Source of the DNA: Candidatus Avoscillospira stercoripullorum
GTDB lineage: Bacteria; Bacillota; Clostridia; Oscillospirales; Oscillospiraceae
Assembly: GCA_018712905.1 (NCBI GenBank)
Contig: DVGD01000104.1
Span: 1 to 5,356, forward strand
Reading direction: 5' to 3'
DNA: 5,356 bases
Part shown: positions 1-4,648 of the stretch, one piece after another
How the letters are laid out: each line of letters begins with the position of its first letter
Numbering within the stretch: position 1 is the first letter of the stretch
Position numbers and translations under genes: made by a program
The notes under the pieces: model-generated
Seen by the model: only the letters and a program-made list of their open reading frames with translations
Database searches by the model: none
Told to the model about the DNA's origin: nothing

Positions 1-485
1 GCCACGCCGCCGTCGAGATACGGCTCGCCGTCGATCCAGATCTTCTTGCTGGTGAGAGGCAGGCTGCTGGAGGCCAGGATGCACTCGTTGAGGCTAGTGG
101 CCGTCCCCTTCTCGAAGTAGGTGATCTTGCCGGTACGGCAGTTGGTGGCGCCCACGGCGAAGCGGGTCTTGCTCTCGCGGAAGGTCTTGAAGTCAAAGGG
201 GATCTTCTCCATGAGGTCGAAGAACATAAACTCGTCGCCGATGGACTTGCCCGAGCGCACCAGGTTGCGGGTGCTGAAGTACCGGGGGTCGTTGCCGTAT
301 TCCAGCAGTATCTGCCGTACCCGGCCGTGGGCACGGCCGATGAAGTGATAGCCGCACATGGCTCCGGCGGAAATGCCCGCCACGGCGTCGAAATAAAAGT
401 CATGTTCCAGCAAAACATCCAGCGCCCCGGCAGTGAAAATCCCGCGGTAGGCGCCGCCCTCCAGAAGCATCAGGGTTTTCGGCAT
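1..485 (-). CDS. Patatin-like phospholipase family protein (N-terminal part, cut by window edge)
   Basis: The minus strand encodes 161 complete codons from an ATG at 485-483 to the left edge with no stop. All the key patatin signatures are visible: a glycine-rich oxyanion-hole motif EGGAYRG at residues 9-15, the nucleophile elbow GISAG with the catalytic Ser at residue 39, and the DGG motif with the second dyad residue, Asp158, just before the sequence is cut. Patatins are Ser-Asp dyad acyl hydrolases acting on phospholipids or other acyl esters. This bacterial subgroup is usually about 280-300 residues, so roughly the C-terminal 40% lies outside. No signal peptide or membrane segment is seen at the N-terminus, suggesting a cytosolic or peripheral membrane enzyme. 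The start is supported by AAAGGAG (501-495) nine nucleotides upstream. The gene is divergent from recG with its own promoter. The substrate cannot be told from sequence. Confidence 0.9.
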   Translation of the reverse strand, partial: MPKTLMLLEGGAYRGIFTAGALDVLLEHDFYFDAVAGISAGAMCGYHFIGRAHGRVRQILLEYGNDPRYFSTRNLVRSGKSIGDEFMFFDLMEKIPFDFKTFRESKTRFAVGATNCRTGKITYFEKGTATSLNECILASSSLPLTSKKIWIDGEPYLDGGV

Positions 486-494
486 AAAGCTCGG

Positions 495-501
495 CTCCTT
501 T
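495..501 (-). promoter_or_regulatory. Ribosome binding site of the patatin-like gene
   Basis: Read on the minus strand this is AAAGGAG, nine nucleotides before the ATG at 485-483. It fixes the start just before the EGGAYRG motif. Confidence 0.8.
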
Positions 502-504
502 CGC

Positions 505-523
505 TGCGCCCAAACGGGGCGCA
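505..523 (-). promoter_or_regulatory. Hairpin in the 5' leader of the patatin-like mRNA
   Basis: TGCGCCC (505-511) and GGGCGCA (517-523) form a perfect 7-bp inverted repeat around a 5-nt loop. In the patatin mRNA the stem ends three nucleotides before the Shine-Dalgarno AAAGGAG, so it could influence ribosome access. There is no U-tract after it in the minus direction, so it does not look like a terminator. The structure is seen; the regulatory role is inference. Confidence 0.4.
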
Positions 524-538
524 AAATCCATTTTCTCT

Positions 539-567
539 ATGATACCATCCACCGCCGCCAATTACAA
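539..567 (-). promoter_or_regulatory. Probable vegetative (sigma-A type) promoter of the patatin-like gene
   Basis: On the minus strand there is a -35 box TTGTAA (567-562), a 17-bp spacer, and a -10 box TATCAT (544-539). Transcription would start near 532 and give a leader of about 47 nt that contains the 505-523 hairpin and the ribosome binding site. Both boxes deviate from consensus, but the spacing is ideal and the region is otherwise non-coding. Confidence 0.55.
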
Positions 568-583
568 GCCGCACCCCGGGGAC

Positions 584-612
584 TTGCGGGGGGACGGCGG
601 GGCGGATATAAT
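584..612 (+). promoter_or_regulatory. Probable sigma-A type promoter of recG
   Basis: A perfect -10 box TATAAT (607-612) follows a weak -35 box TTGCGG (584-589) after exactly 17 bp. Transcription would begin around 618-620, so the recG leader would be only about 15-17 nt, with the Shine-Dalgarno almost at the mRNA 5' end. The promoter lies inside an upstream in-frame extension of the recG reading frame, which argues that this extension is not translated. Confidence 0.65.
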
Positions 613-620
613 AGAGGGAA

Positions 621-627
621 AAGGAGG
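621..627 (+). promoter_or_regulatory. Ribosome binding site fixing the recG start
   Basis: AAGGAGG is a full anti-Shine-Dalgarno match, seven nucleotides before the ATG at 635. It selects this ATG over the in-frame ATG at 539, which lies upstream of the TATAAT box and has no comparable site. Confidence 0.85.
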
Positions 628-634
628 GGATTGG

Positions 635-2677
635 ATGGATCTCACATCGCCGGTGACGGCACTTCCCGGCATTGGCAGCGCCCGCGCCGCGGCGCTCAAG
701 CGGCTGAACATCGAAACGGTCTACGACCTCATCACCGATTTCCCCCGCACCTATGAAGACCGCACCCGCCTGGTGCCCATCTGTGAGCTGGAGGTGGACA
801 AGCCCGCCTGCTTTGAGGCCATGGTCATCCGCGCGCCCCGCACCAGCTACATTCGCCAGGGCTTGAACCTCACCAAGCTCGCCGTGGCCGACAGCACCGG
901 CACCCTCAACCTGGTCTATTTTAACCAGCCCTACGCCGCCGAAGCGCTGGAGTATGGCCGGGAATACTGTTTTTACGGCACCCTCCGGGGAGACTACAGC
1001 CGTACCCAGATGCAAAATCCGCTCTTTGAGCCGGTGGAGCGGCAGGGGAGCGTCACCCGGTGCATAGTGCCCGTCTACAGCCTGGCCGCCGGGATTTCCC
1101 CTCAGATTCTGCGCCGCACCATCGGCCTGGCGCTTTCTGCCTGCCTTCCCACTCTGCCGGAGGTGCTGCCCCGATCCGTTTTGGAAAGCCAGGGGCTGAT
1201 GGGGGCGCGAGAGGCCTACCAAATGATCCACAACCCGCCCTCCATGGACGCCTTGGAGGCAGCCAGACGGCGGATTGTCTTTGAGGAGTTCTTCCTCTTC
1301 ACCGTGGGGCTCTTGCAGCTGCGCGCCAGCCGCCGGGCAGAGTCCACCCCACCCATGAAAAACCTCTCCCTGGCGCGGTTTTTGGCTGCCCTTCCCTTTG
1401 CGCCCACCGCCGCCCAGCGCCGCGCCGTGGAGGAGATCACCGCCGACTTTGCCCGGGGCACGGCCATGAATCGCCTCCTCCAGGGAGACGTGGGCAGCGG
1501 CAAAACCCTGGTGGCCGCGGCGGCGGCCTGCCTGGCAGTGCAAAATGGCCTCCAGGCCGCCATCATGGCGCCCACGGAGATCTTGGCCGAGCAGCACCTC
1601 ACGTCCTTTGCCGCGTTTCTCGCTCCCTTAGGAATCAAACCGGCGCTTCTCACCGGCTCTCTCTCCGCCGGGGAAAAGCGCCGGATCAAGGAGGGCTTGG
1701 CGGGCGGCACCATCCCGGTGGTGGTGGGCACCCACGCATTGCTCACCGAGGATGTGGCCTTTCAAAGCCTGGGGCTGGTGGTGGCCGACGAGCAGCACCG
1801 CTTCGGCGTTGCCCAGCGGGCGGCGCTGCGCGCCAAGGGCACAAGCCCCCATCTTCTGGTCATGTCCGCCACGCCCATTCCCCGCACGCTGGCCATGATG
1901 CTCTACGGCGATTTGGACGTGTCTATTCTCGACGAGCTGCCCCCCGGGCGGCAGAAGGTGGACACCTTCCTGGTGGGCGAAGCCATGCGGGCGCGAATCA
2001 ACGCCTTCATCCGCAAGCAGGCCGCGGCAGGGCACCAGGTCTACGTGGTCTGCCCGGCGGTGGAGGAGCAGGAGGGGGAGAGCGTCAAATCTGTGGAGGC
2101 CTGGGCGGATACCCTCCGGCGGACGGTCTTTCCCGATCTCCGGGTGGGTCTCATCCACGGAAGGCTCAAGGCAGCGGAAAAAGAAGCGGTGATGGCCGAC
2201 TTTGCCGCCCACAAGCTGGACGTGCTGGTGGCCACCACCGTCATCGAGGTGGGCGTGGACGTGCCCAACGCCACCTTAATGGTCATTGAAAATGCCGATC
2301 GCTTCGGCCTGAGCCAGCTCCATCAGCTCCGAGGACGGGTGGGACGGGGGAAGGAGAAGAGCTACTGTGTGCTCTTCTCCTCCAATCAAAATCCCGAGAC
2401 CAAGGCGCGGCTTCAAACCCTGGTTAAGAGCTCCAACGGCTTTGAGATTGCCGAGGCGGATCTTGCCCAGCGCGGCCCCGGCGACTTCTTTGGAAGCCGT
2501 CAGCACGGCCTGCCCCAGTTCAAGGCCGCCAGCCTGACACTGGACATGGCGCTTCTCAAGTCTGCCCAGGAGGCGGCGGCCGCCGCCATGGCAGACGAGC
2601 AGCTTCCCAAAGATCCGTGCTTTCCGGCGCTCCGGCTGCGGGTGCAGGCGCTGTTCCGGGGCGCCGAGGCGCCGTAG
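635..2677 (+). CDS. recG: ATP-dependent DNA helicase RecG
   Basis: Encodes 680 residues, a normal full length for RecG (about 680-690). RecG is a cytosolic superfamily 2 translocase on double-stranded DNA that reverses stalled replication forks and processes Holliday junctions and D- or R-loops. Visible in order: an N-terminal helix-hairpin-helix-like LPGIGSARAAAL and a FPRTYEDRT segment leading into the OB-fold wedge domain (roughly 55-150); Walker A GDVGSGKT (284-291); the Walker B DEQH box (385-388); SATPIPRT motif III (411-418); a motif VI-type arginine-finger segment QLRGRVGRG (564-572); and the RecG-specific TRG hairpin RGPGDFFGSRQHG (613-625), which couples ATP hydrolysis to translocation and separates RecG from Mfd, UvrB and PriA. 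All catalytic motifs are intact. The start at 635 is set by the strong ribosome binding site. Its stop abuts the stop of the convergent amidase. Confidence 0.98.
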   Translation: MDLTSPVTALPGIGSARAAALKRLNIETVYDLITDFPRTYEDRTRLVPICELEVDKPACFEAMVIRAPRTSYIRQGLNLTKLAVADSTGTLNLVYFNQPYAAEALEYGREYCFYGTLRGDYSRTQMQNPLFEPVERQGSVTRCIVPVYSLAAGISPQILRRTIGLALSACLPTLPEVLPRSVLESQGLMGAREAYQMIHNPPSMDALEAARRRIVFEEFFLFTVGLLQLRASRRAESTPPMKNLSLARFLAALPFAPTAAQRRAVEEITADFARGTAMNRLLQGDVGSGKTLVAAAAACLAVQNGLQAAIMAPTEILAEQHLTSFAAFLAPLGIKPALLTGSLSAGEKRRIKEGLAGGTIPVVVGTHALLTEDVAFQSLGLVVADEQHRFGVAQRAALRAKGTSPHLLVMSATPIPRTLAMMLYGDLDVSILDELPPGRQKVDTFLVGEAMRARINAFIRKQAAAGHQVYVVCPAVEEQEGESVKSVEAWADTLRRTVFPDLRVGLIHGRLKAAEKEAVMADFAAHKLDVLVATTVIEVGVDVPNATLMVIENADRFGLSQLHQLRGRVGRGKEKSYCVLFSSNQNPETKARLQTLVKSSNGFEIAEADLAQRGPGDFFGSRQHGLPQFKAASLTLDMALLKSAQEAAAAAMADEQLPKDPCFPALRLRVQALFRGAEAP

Positions 2678-3418
2678 CTATTGGAGCACCACGAAGGCCG
2701 TGCTGGCATAGCCCACGATGCCCCGGTAGGAGACGGAGTACCAGTTTCCACTCACGCCGTAGACCGTGAGCTCCGCGCCGCCCGGCGCCGAGGTCAGGAC
2801 CGCGGCGTTGAGATCGGGTAGATCCCGGATGTTGAGGCTGCCCCAGCTCACGGTGACGATGCCCTTTTGTACCGGCGAGGGCTCTATAAAGGGCACGCCG
2901 AAGTATTCGCACACGCCCCGCACCAGCGCCTGGGCGATGCGGTCGAGATTGTCCTCGATCCACTGGGCGTCCTCGGGGTTGTCGTGGTAGCCCAGCTCCG
3001 CCAGTACCGACGGCGCCTTGGTGCGGCGTACTTCGCCGATGAGGGTAGTGGGGCGGGGCTGCACCAGCTCAGGCAGGGGGTAGATTTTGCGGATTTCCTC
3101 GGTGAGAATTTCCGCCATGCGCAGCCCTTGGGCGCTGCTGGGGTAGTAGTAGAAATCCACCCCTCGGAACTGGCCGCTTTTTTCCGGCGGTGCGGCGTTG
3201 GAGTGGAGCGCCAGGTGGAAGTCATAGGTACCGGCGTTGGACTGGCGGATGGCAGCGGCGGCGTTTTGATCGGGGTCGTTCCTGGTAAAGCCGATGCCGC
3301 TGGCCAAAAGGTATGGCTCCATGCGGTCTGCCAGGAGGTTCATCCAGTATTCCTCGTTTTGGGTGGTGACATAGGGGTTAAATTCCTGGGTGGAGGGGCT
3401 CAAAAATAAGTATGGCAT
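2678..3418 (-). CDS. N-acetylmuramoyl-L-alanine amidase (Amidase_3-like) with C-terminal SH3b domain
   Basis: Encodes 246 residues. Residues 1-175 match the zinc-dependent Amidase_3 fold, which cleaves the bond between N-acetylmuramic acid and L-Ala in peptidoglycan. Visible are the probable zinc ligands Glu22/Glu23 (in NEEYWMN) and His72 (in ALHSNAAP), and the catalytic-type Glu141 in VLAELGYHDNPED. The usual first zinc histidine (in DPGHGG-like motifs) is absent; the N-terminus reads LSPSTQEFNPY. Residues about 186-246 form a bacterial SH3 domain (LNIRDLP, then GNWYSVSYRGIVGYAS), a likely cell-wall binding module. There is no signal peptide or transmembrane segment, so it may act after lysis or leave by a non-classical route, like the sporulation amidase CwlC or phage endolysins; no phage genes are nearby. 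The start at 3418 is chosen because AAAGGCGGG lies six nucleotides upstream; the ATG at 3424 directly abuts that site. Confidence 0.85.
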   Translation of the reverse strand: MPYLFLSPSTQEFNPYVTTQNEEYWMNLLADRMEPYLLASGIGFTRNDPDQNAAAAIRQSNAGTYDFHLALHSNAAPPEKSGQFRGVDFYYYPSSAQGLRMAEILTEEIRKIYPLPELVQPRPTTLIGEVRRTKAPSVLAELGYHDNPEDAQWIEDNLDRIAQALVRGVCEYFGVPFIEPSPVQKGIVTVSWGSLNIRDLPDLNAAVLTSAPGGAELTVYGVSGNWYSVSYRGIVGYASTAFVVLQ

Positions 3419-3424
3419 TTGCAT

Positions 3425-3433
3425 CCCGCCTTT
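3425..3433 (-). promoter_or_regulatory. Ribosome binding site deciding the amidase start
   Basis: On the minus strand this reads AAAGGCGGG, one mismatch from AAAGGAGGG, six nucleotides before the ATG at 3418. Two in-frame ATGs lie close together (3424 and 3418); the first touches this site with no spacing, so the second is the likely start. Confidence 0.6.
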
Positions 3434-3441
3434 CTGCCACC

Positions 3442-3470
3442 ATCCTATGCGCAAAGGTTGCTGTTTACAA
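3442..3470 (-). promoter_or_regulatory. Possible sigma-A type promoter of the amidase gene
   Basis: On the minus strand a -35 box TTGTAA (3470-3465) is followed after 17 bp by TAGGAT (3447-3442). Both match consensus at four of six positions, so the call is tentative. Its -35 hexamer overlaps the proposed -35 hexamer of the divergent exonuclease promoter. Confidence 0.35.
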
Positions 3471-3493
3471 CGCAATCTCACCTGTGCTATGAT
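3464..3493 (+). promoter_or_regulatory. Probable sigma-A type promoter with extended -10 for the exonuclease gene
   Basis: TTTACA (3464-3469, five of six consensus) and TATGAT (3488-3493, five of six) are separated by 18 bp. The -10 is preceded by TGC (3485-3487), giving the extended -10 form TGnTATGAT. The predicted start near 3500 leaves a leader of about 30 nt containing AAGGAG at 3514-3519. Confidence 0.65.
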
Positions 3494-3513
3494 AACCGAA
3501 GTGCCCAAGAGAG

Positions 3514-3519
3514 AAGGAG
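3514..3519 (+). promoter_or_regulatory. Ribosome binding site of the exonuclease gene
   Basis: AAGGAG, with 11 nt to the ATG at 3531, a rather long but workable spacing. In-frame ATGs upstream (for example at 3489) fall inside or before the promoter and cannot be the start if that promoter is used. Confidence 0.65.
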
Positions 3520-3530
3520 CGTCAACATCT

Positions 3531-4493
3531 ATGCAGTACATCGTTCTGGATATGGAGTGGAATCAGCCCTGGCCGGGGACGTACGCAGCAAAGCGCGTGC
3601 TGCCCGTGCGCATCCGGGGAGAGATCATCCAGATCGGCGCCGTCCGGGTGACAGACCGGCAGATCGTGGGCGACGAATTCCAGGCGCTCATCAAGCCCAA
3701 GTATTATCGAAAGCTCAATAAGAAGGTGGTGAGCCTCACCGGCATCAAGGACGCCATGCTCTCAGAGCACGGCATCCCCTTTCCCGAGGCCGTGGAGCAG
3801 TTCCGGGACTGGTGCGGGGAGGACTGCGTGTTTCTCACCTGGGGCTTCGACGACATTGGCATTTTAAAGGAGAATATGGCGCTTCACAACATCGACAGCA
3901 GCTGGATCGACCGCTGGTATAACGCCCAGATGATTTTCAACGCCCAGACCGACGGCGCCACCGCCCAGAAGGCGCTGAAAACCGCCATGCAGATGGCGGG
4001 GGTGGAGGCCAGCCGTCCCGCCCACGACGCCCTGGGCGACGCCTACCACACCGCCATTCTCTGTACCCGCCTGGATCTGCCCCGGGGCATGGCGGAGTAC
4101 GACAAAGCCCTCCGGGAGCACGAGAACGGCTTCCACGGCGCGGAGCTTCCCGGCTGCCTGGAGCGCCATGTGTTCCACGGCTATGAGACCAAGGAGGCGG
4201 CCATGGCCGCCCTCTCCGGCGTGGAGAACCGCTGCCCCACCTGCGGAAAGCCCATGACCGTCAGCCGCTGGGTGAGCCAGCAGGACAGGCGCTATATGAC
4301 CATGGCCAATTGCGCCGAGCATGGAAACTTCCTGGTGCGAATCCGGCTGAGCAAGGAGGAGGACGGAATCCGCGTCAGCCGCTTGATCTACACCCCCGAC
4401 TCCGAGGCGGCGCAGACCTATGAAAAGGCCACGGAAAAGCCCAAGCTCCGCCGCCGCCGGAAGCGCCGCTCCAGCCACGAGCGAACGGAATAG
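3531..4493 (+). CDS. DEDDh-type 3'-5' exonuclease family protein with C-terminal zinc-ribbon-like element
   Basis: Encodes 320 residues. Residues 1-185 match the RNase T / DNA polymerase III epsilon exonuclease fold, which removes 3'-terminal nucleotides with two metal ions. The acidic set is present: Asp7 and Glu9 in VLDMEWN (Exo I), Asp108 in TWGFDD (Exo II), and His165 and Asp170 in AHDALGDA (Exo III, the His marking the DEDDh subclass). Residues 235-265 hold CPTC (Cys235, Cys238) and CAEHG (Cys261, His264), a plausible zinc site. The C-terminus is a basic run of Arg/Lys (305-313) that could bind nucleic acid or simply be disordered. No signal peptide is seen, so it is cytosolic. The nearest general relatives are KapD/ERI-1-like exonucleases; whether the substrate is RNA or DNA is not evident. 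It is monocistronic: own promoter upstream, strong terminator six nucleotides after the stop. Confidence 0.88.
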   Translation: MQYIVLDMEWNQPWPGTYAAKRVLPVRIRGEIIQIGAVRVTDRQIVGDEFQALIKPKYYRKLNKKVVSLTGIKDAMLSEHGIPFPEAVEQFRDWCGEDCVFLTWGFDDIGILKENMALHNIDSSWIDRWYNAQMIFNAQTDGATAQKALKTAMQMAGVEASRPAHDALGDAYHTAILCTRLDLPRGMAEYDKALREHENGFHGAELPGCLERHVFHGYETKEAAMAALSGVENRCPTCGKPMTVSRWVSQQDRRYMTMANCAEHGNFLVRIRLSKEEDGIRVSRLIYTPDSEAAQTYEKATEKPKLRRRRKRRSSHERTE

Positions 4494-4498
4494 TGTAT

Positions 4499-4528
4499 AG
4501 CGCGCTGCGAGCTGCAGCGCGCTCTTTT
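4499..4528 (+). terminator. Rho-independent terminator of the exonuclease gene
   Basis: A perfect 10-bp GC-rich stem, AGCGCGCTGC (4499-4508) with GCAGCGCGCT (4514-4523), encloses the 5-nt loop GAGCT and is followed by CTTTT (4524-4528). It begins six nucleotides after the stop codon. There is no T-tract on the minus-strand side (the sequence there reads ATACACTA), so it should work in the plus direction only. Confidence 0.88.
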
Positions 4529-4537
4529 CATGTCTGT

Positions 4538-4574
4538 ACCGCACCCGTAGGGCGGCATGCCCACATGCCGCCGC
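4538..4574. repeat. Variable-stem hairpin repeat, copy 1
   Basis: The conserved 15-bp head ACCGCACCCGTAGGG (4538-4552) leads into a 9-bp perfect stem, GGCGGCATG (4551-4559) with CATGCCGCC (4564-4572) around the loop CCCA, ending in CCGC. The head recurs exactly at 4612, but the stem there is a different, equally self-complementary word. The element lies between the exonuclease terminator and the convergent solute-binding protein gene. No downstream T-tract is present, so it is not a standard terminator. Confidence 0.75.
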
Positions 4575-4611
4575 AAGGGCAGCTCAATCTTCAGAGGCAT
4601 TCCATATGCGC

Positions 4612-4647
4612 ACCGCACCCGTAGGGGTCGATCTCCGATCGACCCGC
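4612..4647. repeat. Variable-stem hairpin repeat, copy 2
   Basis: The same 15-bp head ACCGCACCCGTAGGG (4612-4626) is followed by a 9-bp stem, GGGTCGATC (4625-4633) with GATCGACCC (4637-4645) around the loop TCC, and the same closing CCGC (4644-4647). The stem shares no more than its first G-rich bases with copy 1, while complementarity is perfect in both. It ends one nucleotide before the stop codon of the minus-strand gene, so it would form the immediate 3' untranslated structure of that mRNA. Confidence 0.75.
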
Positions 4648-4648
4648 G

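Noticed and set aside
539..634. 32-residue N-terminal extension of RecG starting at the ATG at 539
   Set aside because: It spans the TATAAT promoter and the strong ribosome site at 621-627, and RecG proteins normally begin near the LPGIG segment.
470..1597. Long open frame of 375 codons on the minus strand, opposite the first half of recG
   Set aside because: It lies antisense to a fully conserved recG, has low-complexity Gly/His/Ala-rich composition typical of the shadow frame of GC-rich genes, shows no recognisable domain, and overlaps the real patatin start region.
2572..2587. Perfect 16-bp palindrome GGCGGCGGCCGCCGCC
   Set aside because: It lies inside recG and is explained by consecutive Ala codons in a GC-rich genome (EAAAAAMAD near the C-terminus).
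2867..3409. 180-codon plus-strand open frame opposite the amidase
   Set aside because: Shadow frame of the amidase coding sequence with no recognisable domain; the conserved motifs are all on the minus strand.
3440..3448. Sigma-K-like -10 sequence (minus strand CATAGGATG resembling CATAnnnTA) upstream of the amidase, attractive because of the CwlC-like role
   Set aside because: No AC-type -35 element is found at the expected 16-17 bp distance, and the match also fits a weak sigma-A box; not strong enough to call a sporulation promoter.
3419..3541. 41-residue N-terminal extension of the amidase that might supply a signal peptide
   Set aside because: The extension is not hydrophobic enough or correctly organised for a signal peptide, overlaps the divergent gene start and promoter, and has no good ribosome site at its ATG.
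3864..4544. 226-codon minus-strand open frame opposite the exonuclease
   Set aside because: Antisense shadow of a conserved DEDDh exonuclease; it reads through the terminator hairpin and has no ribosome site or domain.
4590..4611. Possible third, degenerate hairpin repeat (GCAT-TCCAT-ATGC) between the two good copies
   Set aside because: Only a 4-bp stem and no trace of the ACCGCACCCGTAGGG head.
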